A stretch of 64,000 nucleotides of DNA from Liolophura sinensis (lineage: Eukaryota > Mollusca > Polyplacophora > Chitonida > Chitonidae): the NCBI RefSeq assembly GCF_032854445.1, contig NC_088295.1, forward strand, positions 11,149,385 through 11,213,384, read 5' to 3'. Below the pieces are notes generated by a model. It was not told the DNA's origin. It made no database searches and saw nothing but the letters and a program-made list of their open reading frames with translations. The translations under genes were made by a program, and so were the position numbers. Below, in pieces: positions 24,234-35,639 of this stretch; the first letter of the stretch is position 1, and each line of letters starts with the position of its first letter.

Positions 24234-24726
24234 CGTCGCTGCTCTGGTTTTACTTTCTATGCTGTACGTCTACGCCTTTCATTACACAGTAATGATACCT
24301 CCATCTAAAATGTGACATCAAAGTAGAGTTCCCAATTATAGCCGTTCCAACATGCCTCGCGGATCTGGTGCGCTCCGTTGACACAACCACCCTTCATCTA
24401 TGATGGAACTTCAATTAACGCTAAGATCTGACGTCATTTGTGAAATAAGGATCTTCTTCGGAGTGAGTTTTTAAGATTACGCCTGAAGCGATAGAGTTAG
24501 CCAGAAAGGATACACAATGACAACGCATCCGTCAATACCGGGTGTCCATACAGGAAAACAACGGATCTAAACAGCTAAACATCCTAATAGTTATATAACC
24601 GCTGGCATAATACCTTACTTGAATATTTATAAATCTTTGATTCCTTAACCGCTCCATAGCTTTTAGAGGACTCGTAAAACCGTGAACGTGTGTATAATTT
24701 ATATATGTCTGTGTGACTGTAAGTAA

Positions 24727-24795
24727 CATTGTCATCCTGCCCGGTTTCCGCCCGCGGTAATGTTGCCCGCCGTGGTACAAGTGAAATATTAAAGT
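24727..24795 (+). mobile_element. SINE family A, 3' fragment
   Basis: CTGCCCGGTTTCCGCCCGCG, GTAATGTTG and GGTACAAGTGAAATATT match the 3' half of family A. The homology then passes into a different short repeat (see 24784-24830). Confidence 0.6.
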
Positions 24796-24830
24796 GAATA
24801 GATATTACCACAGTAGGGCGTTGCCAAGGT
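24784..24830 (+). repeat. Short dispersed repeat, inverted partner at 27301-27352
   Basis: AAATATTAAAGTGAATAGAT followed by ATTACCACAGTAGGGCGTTG matches the reverse complement of 27301-27352 at about nine of ten positions. Both copies adjoin SINE A copies. Confidence 0.6.
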
Positions 24831-24908
24831 TAAATAAATAAATAACAGTGTCATCATAGTACACAATTGTCATCAAACAGCTCCGCCCAGCCCCGTCTAT
24901 AAATCACC

Positions 24909-25174
24909 TGGGGTCCTCCGTGACAGAGATGGTTAACATGCCAGCGCAGCGCAATGACCCCAAAGCTTCTCACCAATGAGGTTGTTGTTCAAACTAGCTT
25001 CCTCTCCGACCGTACGTGGGTCGCTGAAGTTCAGTTCCAGCTCATGCTGATTTCCTCTCCGTTCGTACGTGAGAAGGTCTCCCAGCAACCTGGGGACGGT
25101 CTCTCCCGGGCTCTGCAGGTTTCCTCCACCTATATGGCTGGCCGAAGTCGTATAAATGAAATATTCTTGAGTGA
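24909..25174 (+). mobile_element. SINE family A, diverged, with internal duplication
   Basis: Head GGTCCTCCGTGACAGAGATG, GCGCAGCGCAATGACCC and CTTCTCACCAATGAGGT, tail CGTATAAATGAAATATTCTT. The segment TTCCTCTCCG.CCGTACGTG appears twice (about 25000-25020 and 25050-25072), showing an internal tandem duplication. Confidence 0.75.
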
Positions 25175-25940
25175 TCTCATCCACTGACTCATCAAGAGAT
25201 GAGTTCTCTTGAGTGAAGGAATACTGCGTGAAGTATATCAGAGAAAGTTAAAGGAATAACAAAAAATTCTTGTATAGAAAAAAAGATGTACATGTAATAA
25301 ATCAATAATTTGTAATAAGCATATACGATATATGTTCAACCTCATTTTATAGCCTTGATTTCATATAAGAGAATGAGAAGAGTTGTTGGTTCGGTCAAGT
25401 TTTGTAGGTCCAATGCGATGGAAGGTACAGAGACTAGTGGATCTTTATCCAGAATTCTCTTAGTTAATTTCAATAAACTTCATGCGTAATTTAATTTTCT
25501 AAATTTAATATATGAATCATAGAGAGGTTGAACAGATTATTTACATGTAAAATTTCAAAATGAATGACATGTACAAGCTTCAAGAGTTCAACAAGTTGGT
25601 ACTGGTGCTTTGTGTCCCGTTTCATGACTGCGTGAAAACATATACAGTACCAATTTAACTATCGGCATGGTGTTATCCGGTGTTTGCTGTTTCTATAAAG
25701 CGCTACTGAGCACTCCTATTTTAGTATTTCAATTAGATATTAAACATGCATGGAGAAAAAAGGATATTATTCATTAGAAAAAGGTAATAAGGTATTATAT
25801 ATTTTGACGACAATGTTGGTGACATCACTTTAGCATCAGTAACTTGTCTGTAGTACGCGATTCCAGCCAAATGTAATATCTAGCCCTCTCTGTTTTAAAG
25901 TGAATCTTGTTGCACTTTCAAAGTACATGAATCAAAGAGA
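25175..25940. other. No recognisable feature
   Basis: Nothing supportable seen. Confidence 0.35.
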
Positions 25941-25947
25941 GCACAGA

Positions 25948-25977
25948 ACACGTATACTTAAAGCTAAGTATACGTGT
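25948..25977. other. Perfect 13-bp stem hairpin
   Basis: Arms ACACGTATACTTA and TAAGTATACGTGT enclose AAGC. No associated run of T or other context suggests a role. Confidence 0.7.
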
Positions 25978-26149
25978 AATGTATTTCGATATACGCTGAC
26001 CAAGGATCTTCTCAAGATCCTAATAAGACATTTTACGAACTGCGCCCCTGTTAAGGAAATGTTTGAAAAGGTTAATCTCTTCATTTTTCGTCAAATTAAA
26101 TTTAATATTCCCGGTACATTTCTAATAGCTCTCCATTTACCGACCAAGG

Positions 26150-26530
26150 ACTGTTAGCTGTCAAGGCATGTTACCCCCCACCTCCAGAAAATACTGTCTT
26201 ATCAGAGAACAATTCTCCAATTATCTCCCCAGCTTATCTTCGGGTTAATGTCTGCTATCGCAGGCCGACAAGGTGTGTTCGGTATCGATTTACCGCGGCT
26301 TTTATTGGTTTCGCCGTCCAACTTACACACTGGACAACTCAAAACTGGTAAATGGACATCAAGCTACGGTAATGTTAATGACTTGGTAGTCAGGACAACT
26401 GTCGTTAACCGGAAATTCACCAATTTATTGTCTAATCTTTCACAAGAAACATTCGTTAGACTGGAATCTTTAAAGCAAATGTCGCACTTGGATCAACTAC
26501 ATAGTGTTCGCGATAAATGCACATAAGGGT
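26150..26530 (-). repeat. Module W, copy C (inverted)
   Basis: Reverse complement of the 16560-16770 and 42840-43050 region. On the plus strand a frame (26248-26526) shares GIDLP.L.LVS.S.LHT with a frame in copy B (42956-42768, minus), but copy A has a stop at the corresponding place. This may be an old exon, or simply DNA homology. Confidence 0.6.
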
Positions 26531-26995
26531 TGTAATGCAAAAATAAAATTAATTGTTAATACCAGAGTCCTTGATATAACCTGATGAAAACCTGGTGCAA
26601 ACATGCCTGCATTTACACGTGACGTTTAGTGTCAATTCTGTCATACCTATGCACCATATAGAGGTATAAAACAACGTAGATTTTACATTGCTAGTAAGCA
26701 TATTTATGCCTCGCACACATTTAACATGACGTGGCTGATCTACTGCTACTGTACATACTGCATGTAATCACCACGAGCACATATTATTCTTCATCAATTT
26801 GATAATGCTATTTAGATAACTCGAGCACAAAACAATGGACGAAAAAAATCAGTTTTGTTGATATGTTAGTGTCAATTATACAACGTCGTCAAATTAGTTA
26901 CGTAATTGTGTTGTAACACCTGTGTTTGTAATTATATCTATTTACTAATGTTACATGAAGCAAAGCCTTCCAGTTACTGGTTCATTTTCTTCAGG

Positions 26996-27229
26996 GAGGA
27001 ATCCCTGTGGCTCAGTTGGTTAGCGCGCCAGCTTCTCACCAATGCGGTCGCTGTGAGTTCAAGTCCAGCTCATGCTGGCTTCCTCTCCGGCTGTACGTGG
27101 GAAGACCTGTGGCTATGAATTTTCTCCGGGTTCTGCCCGGTTTCCTCCCACCATAATGCTGGCAGCCTTGGTACAAGTGAAATATTCTTGAGTACGGCTT
27201 AAAACACCAATCAGATAAATAAATAAATC
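26996..27229 (+). mobile_element. SINE family A, internally deleted
   Basis: CCCTGTGGCTCAGTTGGTTA and GCGCGCCA run directly into CTTCTCACCAATGCGGTCGC, then TTCAAGTCCAGCTCATGCTG and a tail with AAAACACCAATCAGATAAAT. The middle piece between the head and CTTCTCACC, and part of the body, are shortened relative to 18320-18579. Confidence 0.85.
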
Positions 27230-27300
27230 AAAGCGTGTAGACAGAAGCCTTAAACAGCTACATGAGTTATAATGTGTGTGTTATGTTTTCAAAAAAAAAT

Positions 27301-27352
27301 CCTTCGGCCACGCCCTACTTTGGTAATATCTATACACTTTAATATTTGATTG
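27301..27352 (-). repeat. Short dispersed repeat, inverted partner of 24784-24830
   Basis: CACGCCCTACTTTGGTAATA then TCTATACACTTTAATATTTG; see the partner entry. Confidence 0.6.
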
Positions 27353-28035
27353 TGACGTAAAATTGGTTCGGCGAACGCATGTTGTCACCAAGGCCCCGCA
27401 AGCACTCCATAGCTGATAAGCATGTGACACAATAGTGCCACTTTGCTTTGAAGCGTTTTTATTGTTACATATTTACCTGGGTACAGACCACCAAACTGAT
27501 TTCTGAATAAAATGTACACAAACATGACGGAGGAAAAAATAATGACTTTTCGACTGGTTATGATGAAGGTCAATTTCATGTTGTCTAGCAGTTTTACTTG
27601 AGACGTAGCATTTAGACGAAGAAGCTGGCGGCAAAATCAGAGCCAAAATGCAGAGAAATGCCACTTTGCCTGTTGTGTCATTACAGCGAATGAACGTAAA
27701 AGATGTGAACTGCCTCTGAAAAAGATCAGTGCTCTTTTTAATTTGTTTCTTCTTGCAATCTACATCATAACATCGCTTCTGTGGTAATGATTAAAAGCAA
27801 TAAATTTAGAATTTCACCGAATTATGTCGTTTTTTTTCGTAAAACTTACAGTTGTGTCCTAAAACAATGGACCCTGGATGAATATTATAAGAAGCTCGGC
27901 CATAGCCATTGAACTATTAAGATAGGTGCGTCAAATGTGGGAGTTCCTAAATGCTGAGTTGGCCGTTTACTCCATAACGGACGTTATGGAACTAAAAACA
28001 CATGCATCGATTATTTATTAGATTTTCAGTGTACG
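27353..28035. other. No recognisable gene
   Basis: Frames of 60-65 codons only. A small hairpin (CCATAACGGACGTTATGG, about 27974-27991) lies near the next one. Confidence 0.35.
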
Positions 28036-28038
28036 GAG

Positions 28039-28068
28039 TTCTATGAGACTGACTGTAGTCTCATAGAA
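28039..28068. other. 12-bp stem hairpin
   Basis: Arms TTCTATGAGACT and AGTCTCATAGAA with loop GACTGT; outer GAGTT/AACTC extends the pairing after a small bulge. Role unknown. Confidence 0.65.
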
Positions 28069-28359
28069 AACTCGTAAAATTCCAAAAATTGGTTCGGGCG
28101 ACGGCAGCAAAAAAAAGCTACCTTCTGGGGTTATAAAAATAAATCGCGTCTGATTGGTTAAAATTTACAAGGCGGCACTTTTCTTGAAGTGCATGTTTTT
28201 GCTTTCTTTGAACTGCGATAACTGATGTGCAATATCAAAAAAAAAAAAGAAAACTTATGCTTTTCAAACTTCATGTGAAATCCTTTACTGGTATTCCTAT
28301 AATTGTTTACTTTATATATGTTTGGTCTCGTGTTGACACGTGTTTCAGGAAGATTGACA

Positions 28360-28645
28360 ACGGAAAGCGATTGGCAAGGCATAGGAACACAATCTGGGAG
28401 ATTCCTTTAGCATAACTTTAACCACAGTCTGTAACCTGTCAGTCGGCCACAATGAGCAATTTGTTTACAAGGGTACATTTGCCTCGCAACATCGATTTAC
28501 ATTGTCCATTATTTTTTCCGTGTCAGTGTACGAGTTTTACACAGACAGGTAGCTGGGAGGTGATCTTCACTGGCTAGAAAATAACAGATAATTTTCTGCC
28601 CCCCTCCCCCGGGCCCCGAGGGTCGCGGCCACCATCGCAGTCGTT
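28360..28645 (-). repeat. Module Z, copy C (inverted)
   Basis: On the minus strand: CTTGCCAATCGCTTTCC, ATCGATGTTGCGAGGCAAAT and GTAAACAAATTGC, ending in a C-rich version of the CCACGGCCCTCGG end (28600-28635). Shorter than Z in A and B. Confidence 0.55.
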
Positions 28646-28869
28646 CCAGCACATGACAGATATCCGTAAGATTCTCAGGAAATTAAGACGTGATGTATAT
28701 TTAGACACAGTCACATGTGAACGCATATTAAATATGCAAGACAGCACACATCGCTCAAGAGCTGTTGCTTCAGTGATACTTTATGACGCAATAAAATGTG
28801 CACAATACAGCTCCATATTAACAAACCGAAGCAAAGGCATAGCATCCAAAGGAGGCAAGAGCGGATTAG

Positions 28870-29400
28870 GAGGTTAATGGTAAACTGTAAAGAATAGAAA
28901 ACAAAAATTACACGTACCTGAACGAAGGTTCCAATGCTGGTCCTTTTGATTTTCGGCATTTGAGGTTGTAAATGTTCCGTGACAAAACAAATGCCCGTAT
29001 TCGGATACTGAGAAACGGGTAGATGCACGAAAGTCGATATCCAGCATGTAAAATGGGACATTAAATTTACCATTTATGGACACATCATAGGCTATAACTG
29101 GGCTACATCTGACGAACAGGTGGATTATGAGATCTCTTTCCGCACACAATGTCAGTGACGTTTGATATACGCTGCTTGTGTAATGTTCTAAGGTGTCAGT
29201 TGATATTTCATCTCTATGGTTTTGTGGAACCCTCTGACTCTGGACTGTTAATATATATGATTTACATGAAGCTCTTTTCAACCTTATGCAATGGGTTGCC
29301 CACATTTCATTGACTCTACCTAATACATATGGGGAAACGTAAGTGATACGGTTTGACTGAATTCATATCTGATTCCAGATCTATATATGAATGTTTCACT
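28870..29400 (-). pseudogene. Module Y, copy C, with Y peptide frame
   Basis: A 143-codon minus-strand frame (29305-28874) contains NHRDEISTDTLEHYT, then LTLCAERDLIIHLFVRCSPV, then a stretch ending FYMLDIDF. It is clearly homologous to 13799-14044. After LDIDF the two sequences part. A plausible acceptor (tatattaacagtccag) precedes the conserved part. Function unknown; possible exon of an extinct or unrecognised gene. Confidence 0.4.
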
Positions 29401-29869
29401 TTATATGATCGCGATCAAGGTAATGAATAGTGAAAACAGCATTATTTTAGTTTAATTTATTGATTTATTTTATTTGTGATTAACGCCATCTGCGAAAGCT
29501 TTTCATTAATATGTGATCATATGGACAGAAGGATATCTAAACCGTGGCCTTTCTTATGTCCCTGATAGACTGACTTAAATCGAACTAACCAGAGCTGGAT
29601 TTGACCCTAGGACCTCACTGATGAAGGAAACACTAACACATTAGTACAGGAGCCGGCAAGGGCTTCTTCTTGCATTTAAGACAGTGCTTGAAACTTGGAC
29701 ATTGATCTGATCTATATAGAAATGACGGCTACACGTACATGTAAGAGTGTCCAGTGACATCTAATAAACTTATTCTGTTTAAGCCATGGCGTTAGAGGCA
29801 GTGCGTTGTGACTATTTAAGCATTTACATGAACAGTTAATATAAAACCGTATCTGAGGTACATTTTCCC

Positions 29870-30310
29870 CCCTGACTGTTTTGGTTAACACTGGTTACTT
29901 GACCTTCAGTGCTGTGCATAAGCAGACAATGGTTCAGTGGGCGACCGTGATACATGCATCGATTGTGATAACACTCGATATAACAAAAATCTGGAGGGTT
30001 GAGGGTAATCATCCACTCAGGTCAGCATCAGTATCTGTAGTTAAGCAGTCTCCCGGGAGATGACATGGCCTTTCGCATGCTTGGTGGCCAAACTGACTTC
30101 ATCCCATGTTAAGCCTAATCACGCATCTTGTCTGAGTTTAATATTCACCGGTTCTCATTGCACGGCTTAACTTTCACTCCTCGGCCTTCAACTAAAACAC
30201 TCTTTCCGACATTTGCCCTATATGTGCTGTCTGAGGGATGATACTCTCTTGTTACTTACAAAGCAGATAGGGCCACAAGGAATTTGGTTATAAGACAGGA
30301 ATTGAGAACA
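29870..30310 (+). repeat. Module X, copy C (inverted)
   Basis: Matches the reverse complement of 9860-10320 from the TTCAGTGCTGTGCATAAGC region to CCTTATGACC. The block CAACTAAAACACTCTTTCCG..ACATTTGC recurs at 30440-30470, so the left part of X is tandemly duplicated in C. Confidence 0.55.
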
Positions 30311-30329
30311 GAAAATGGAGTCTGATTAG

Positions 30330-30550
30330 GAATCATTGATTTCCGACACAGCACATTATTTACACTTGTCTATCTTACATATCTCGTCTGTGAGTTTAAT
30401 ATTAAAGACTCTCTTTGCATGGTTTAACTTTTACTTCCTGTCAGTCACACAGACTATATTTCAGACATTTGCGGTATCCGTGTTGTCTGATCCGCCCTTG
30501 TTACTTACAGAGGTTTTAGGGTCATAAGGATTTGGGTCATACGAAAGGAC
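30330..30550 (+). repeat. Partial second X in copy C
   Basis: CAGTCACACAGACTATATTT, CAGACATTTGC, CTTGTTACTTACAGAGG and GGGTCATAAGGATTTGGGTC repeat the adjacent 30110-30300 with moderate divergence. Confidence 0.5.
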
Positions 30551-31439
30551 ATCAGAATAGAAAAATGAACAAACTTATTATTAGTCAGATCTGACAATTT
30601 AGGGACATACTATAAAAATCGTGTTCAAAATAGCTGGTCCATAATACAACAAAATCAATCATTATTTGTTGAAATGGCCCAAAACACAATTGAGCTCTAA
30701 ATTGTCATGATGAAGTACCAAGATTCAATTAAATAGGGTAACCGATATCAAAAAAAGCCCGGATTTTAAGTGTAGCTAGTCATGTAGAAGCCACGATTGT
30801 GCAATCGGAAAAACCAAACAGGAGGGAAACCTCCAAGTCTCGCCAGTTACCTGACAAATTTCCCGACCAGAAGGCGCAGTCAACCAGCAGTTCATTGGCC
30901 AAGGTCGTCATCGACAAGAGAGAATCCACAGAGTGTCGCAGCGTTAGCAATGCTTATGAAAAACACAAATATATTGCCACTGGTAAACCAAGGCCTTCCA
31001 TTACGCAGGCGTTATCCGCACACTACATCCAATCGGTAGATTACATTTGGGGCTTTCTAGATGAATACATTTTCTGTTGAAGTGAGCTTAATTTTACGTG
31101 GACAATCTATCGTGTTCAACAGGGCTACACAACTAAAGCTATGAAAAAAGGTCACGGATTACTTCTAATATCTCCGCATGACAAGACTGGATAATGTCAA
31201 CTTTGTGTTTAAGAGCGCAGAGTCTGGAACAGGCGTGTTGGATTGGCTAAAATCAGATGGACATTGAAGGTGTTTACGTACGTTCAGATGGTTAGACATA
31301 TTTTTCATAGTTTTATTCAGTCAAAAAAAAATATAAAGACGATGATATCAATACTTGTTTCCACTCCGATCTTTGCTGAGCCAACATAGAAGAATTATGT
31401 TTGACTAATTGCTTGGGGGAGTCTGACAAACAAGATGGT
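30551..31439. other. No recognisable feature
   Basis: Two overlapping frames (30797-31039 and 30799-31080) lack motifs; nothing supportable. Confidence 0.35.
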
Positions 31440-32500
31440 GGGCCTGGATGTCTCTTGAGTGTTTCTGTTGTTATAAAGAAGTCTCTGAAGATCCTGGTGA
31501 TGAAGAAAAGGCTTGCATCGTTAGTATCTGTATAAGCATCAGTATGATGATCATAACGTATCTGTGGGGATCTTACATTTTAATACTCCAGTGCTGAAAT
31601 ATTATTCTAAACGGTATTCCTAAGAAAACACTAAATTGTCATTTGCTTAAAAAAAAAAAAACAAATTAGCCATCGGAATTATTTTAACATCTCTCTAAAG
31701 AGCGAGTAAGAAAATTTGAAAATAATCCTTTCCAGATTAGAAACTGAAGAAATCACTTACGTTATCTGCCAAATGGCTTTTTTAAGATATGCCAGTTGCA
31801 AAGGTTTCTTATTTCAAATTGACATCGTTCGACGTCCTTTATTTTTATTGGCTATAGAATCTCACTCAGTAAGAAAACGGACAAAAAAGCGATTTAGAAT
31901 GCACAAACTTAAATTAATTGTCTGAATAGATTAATAGCAGAGTCTCACAAATGAGCTGGCCGATGTCCGTGTCTCCTGTGGGTTTCTCTTTTGGTAAAGA
32001 GGTCACTGGAGATCCAGGTGATGGACTCGTGTGTGTGGGTTGAACAATACATTAAATACCCCAATCTTAGATCTACACTAAAAATTCGGCTGTGATAAAT
32101 TCTCCCAAGGACTGTATCGTTAGTATCGGTATAAATGACCATCACGTTTCTCTCTAGACAAAGAGTGCTAGTAATAGTCCATTCCAACTATGGACAAGTC
32201 CCCATAACCATAAATATATTAATATTGTTATTAATACAACATCTGAACATTCTCCAAATTAGTCAAGGCAGCTGTTTTTTCTCCTTATATTTCTCAAGAA
32301 TTAAGTTAGAAAATAGAGCACAATGATTTTCAAATTGGAAACCCCTAACACGTTCAGAAGGTTTATCGCCCAATTGGCTGCATACGTGAGTCCATTTGCA
32401 AAGGTTTTTTTCTTGAAAATTGATGAAAAAGTATTTGACGTCCTTCATTTTTATAGCTTCTACAGAGGCTATAGATACTCACTCATGCAGTACGAACACA
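31440..32500 (+). repeat. Large diverged tandem duplication (two units)
   Basis: Unit 1 (about 31440-31880) and unit 2 (about 31950-32500) share, in order, GG.CTGG.TGTC..TG.GTGTTTCT/GGGTTTCT, AGATCC.GGTGATG, ATCGTTAGTATC.GTATAA, ATTAG-rich middle parts, TTGGAAAC/TTAGAAACTGAAG, ATCTGCCAAATGGCT/ATCGCCCAATTGGCT, TTGCAAAGGTTT and GACGTCCTT.ATTTTTAT. Both contain a frame (31716-31925; 32323-32520) beginning .LET, but the peptides diverge. Confidence 0.55.
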
Positions 32501-32520
32501 GTATACGTACACACGACTAA

Positions 32521-32590
32521 TGACTCCTTGTCGTCATATCACTGAATAATTCTAAAGTACGACGCTAAATCCCAAGCATTCATTTATTCA
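32521..32590 (+). mobile_element. SINE family B, 3' fragment
   Basis: ACTCCTTGTCGTCATATCAC, TGAATAATTCTAAAGTACGA and CGCTAAATCCCAAGCATTCA match the 3' end of family B. Confidence 0.7.
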
Positions 32591-32946
32591 GGCAGTACAT
32601 TAAAAAACAAGGGCAACGAAGAAGGTTAATCATCATAAAAAATCTATGCTAATTCTGAGTGGAGAGCTTGGTAAACTCATTCATCATGAAACAAAGCAGT
32701 CCAATGTTATGTTTAGTGCCGTTTTGGTCCTCCCTGCAATACGTCATATTTTTCAGTGTATGTGTGCACCTAACACGTTTAAGCAGTACGTAAGCACTGC
32801 GACTTTACACGCCAGAAAAAAATTGTTTTGACCTTTTTATGTACAGTCTGCCACTGTCCACAACAAATAAACATATACGTATATCATGTCACCAGGTAGA
32901 GATCGACTCCGAAACAGTTCTGAGAAATGGCCTTAAATACTTCTGA

Positions 32947-33150
32947 TTTATTTATTTATTTTATTGGTGTTTTACGCCGTACTCAAAAATATTTCACTTA
33001 TACACAGGCGGCCAGCATTATGGTGGGAGGAAACCTTTCCGCGGGGAATCCAGCATGAGATGGACTTGAGCGCACAGCGACCGCATTGGTGAGAGGCTTC
33101 TGAATCATTACGCTGCCCTAGCGCGCCAACCAACTGAGCCACGGAGGCCT
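32947..33150 (-). mobile_element. SINE family A with 16-bp target-site duplication
   Basis: Reverse complement of family A: tail TTTATTTATTTTATTGGTGT with TTTACGCCGTACTC, head CTGAGCCACGGAGGCC. It is internally shortened between the poly-A side and the GTGAGAGGCTTCTG part. Flanked by CCTTAAATACTTCTGA at 32931-32946 and 33151-33166, a perfect 16-bp match. Confidence 0.9.
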
Positions 33151-33166
33151 CCTTAAATACTTCTGA

Positions 33167-33785
33167 CATCAGACGCCCATTTTCTAACGGTGACATTACG
33201 ATAACATTCTCTACCCGCTCATGATTATCATTAGTGCGGTTTAGCGACGATCCCATTGCTCAGTACTCAGTATCAAACTACTACTTACATACGTAAATCA
33301 TGAAGCCAGAGATGTACACGTAATCATTCCGCCTGCGGTATGTCTGTGGTGTAAATATGGACATCTGTTTGATGAGACACATGAAGCCCAGTTCTGTACA
33401 TTTTTGCCTGTTTCTTTGTAAACCTTTTATACTTTCACCAAATTATCAAATATTAAAAATTAAAATTAGTTGGCCTTTATATAAACTTGAGTTATATATG
33501 ATTGGGTTGATAAGGGTTTCAATCGGGGGAATGTGGCCTGCGTTTCTGTTATAGGTATAACGGTTTGTATTCTAGATCGACACACTTTATTTGCACAAAG
33601 AACATGAGCATGTTCTCCATTTACTGTCATGTAACAATACATTGTTTGTTTATAGTTGTACATTTCCTAGCGCCGCTTAGTCATGACGTGTTCATTTCAA
33701 TCGCAGCCGGGCTAAACATCTTGTAAATTTCTATCGGTTTCCAATGACCGATGCTTCTGGAAAATGACTTTGTTTATGTTTTTTC
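33167..33785. other. No recognisable feature
   Basis: Nothing supportable seen. Confidence 0.35.
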
Positions 33786-34470
33786 TTTGTTCTTTCTCGA
33801 AGCTTCGATAACAATATACAGGGCGGCAGATTTGTAGGCTTAGAGAGAGTAAGTGATAGCTATGAACAGAGACAGACAGTGATAAGACACTGATATTTGG
33901 ACAGCTATAATGTGTTTTGACGAAGTTATGGACGATACATCACAGCTGTAGTTAGAAGAAATCGTTAGTACCTTTAGTATCGTGGAGTGGAAGAGCCCGT
34001 GTAATTTGGATTAGCCGGACCAGAACTAATGGATGATTGCTGGAGGATTTGTAGTCTCGATACCAGAAGAGTATAAACCTCCATTCGCCAGACATGTCAG
34101 AGGATTCATTCGTGTTATGGTTGCGGAGATCAACAAACTGCGTCTGTATAGAGGAAACGAAGGTCCAGAAACAGGATTGGAATATTCCAGGGCCGATTGG
34201 ACAACGTCGGTAAGGCAAGTTAACTCACGTCTGAAGAATTTGTACATACGAGTAAGCTGAAGCCATTTATTGTAATATTAATTATATTTATATCCTGTGC
34301 GTTGCTATTTGTGGTGTAACTCATTATTTTCCTTTTTGATTTATTAAATTGTTAAACCAACCATTTGAGTGTTTGAGAGTGTTACTCTGTTTGACCCAGG
34401 TTAGGCTCGTTGTCGGGAATTGATTTTGGCTTATTATACCGATACCCTAACATTACTGTATTATGCATGA
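33786..34470 (+). other. Possible solo LTR or LTR-retroelement edge (weak)
   Basis: Around 34402-34430 the sequence GGTTAGGCTCGTTGTCGGGA resembles the tRNA-complementary primer site that follows an LTR. It is preceded by a T-rich stretch with TTATTAAATTGTTAAACC reminiscent of an R/U5 region. A 75-codon frame (34033-34260) lies upstream and would be non-coding in this reading. No second LTR, gag/pol or target duplication was found. Confidence 0.2.
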
Positions 34471-35080
34471 GCTGTAGAAATTCGTCAATCCTACTACAAA
34501 AAACATGACGACTTTTGCAAGGATAAAGCCTCATTTAAAACTGCACATAAATCGATGTAATTCTTTCCACGAAAAGATACAAGGTACGGGTAAAAAGCAG
34601 CATGTTTAAGACAACGTGGAGCTCTGTAGCTTTGTGCTTAATATAAATAAGTTTATGATAGCATTTGAATTTTTGAGTCTGTAGTGAGAAATGTCTTACG
34701 CCTTACTGTGAAACTAATTAATTCGAACAACTTTTATAGGATTTATTTTTCATCAGGGATCCGAAAGGCATTTCTCTGTCTCTTTAAAATCAGTGCGATC
34801 TTGACATAGGAAATCTTAGAGAAACACTAATTAAATACTACTTAAAACAACAACAAAACAGTAACAATTCTCCCAACATAGATGTTATGGGAACGAAAGT
34901 TAGCATACAGAATTAAGCAATGGTAATGTTCTAATGTTCTACATCAAACATGTTGGAACGACATGTAATCGTCGATACTGAGCTAATGTAATATCTGATA
35001 AACTTCATCTTGTTCTAACTTTTGACATAGTGTTGTTTTTTGGGGGTTTTTTTGTTTTTTGTCATATGCAGTTGTCATGT
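34471..35080. other. No recognisable feature
   Basis: Nothing supportable seen. Confidence 0.35.
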
Positions 35081-35304
35081 TTTTGATTGGTGTTTTATGC
35101 CGTACGCAAGAATATTATGCCAGAATTATGATGGAAGGAAACTGGACAAAGCCTGGGGGAACCCACGGTCGTCCGCGGGTTGCTGGTAGACCTTCCCACG
35201 CACGGTCGGAGAGGAAGCCAACATGAGCAGGACTTGAACTCACGGGGACCGCACCCATGAGAGGCTGATGAGAAGTGGGACACTAACCACCTCGGCCAAA
35301 ACAC
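35081..35304 (-). mobile_element. SINE family A, near full length, diverged
   Basis: TTTTGATTGGTGTTTTATGC, CGTACGCAAGAATATT, ACCCACGGTCGTCCGCGGGT, TGCTGG.AGACCTTCCCACG and ACTTGAACTCACGG (box B complement), with a decayed head (AACCACCTCGGCC). Confidence 0.85.
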
Positions 35305-35639
35305 ATATTGTAGACTATGACGAAGCATCGTTAGCACTAGGAAACCGTTAACACTATCTGGAAACCCGTAGACAAAACCTAAAACCCGACATGTAATCTG
35401 TTGCATGTTATAAATCTCATTTAATATTTGTCAAAGTTCAAGTTCTGGCTCACAAAATGTAGCGGTTAAAATACATCATGCTGTGCAGCTTTGGGGAATT
35501 TCGCAGACAATAATCTACTTTGAATGTAACAAATGCCGTCGTAGAGAGATCAGTTTATGGTAATTACCTGAGGTTGATCATATTGTCAGCAAAACGTCAC
35601 GTGCTCACATGAAAGTGGTGAGGTAAATCATGTGATATC

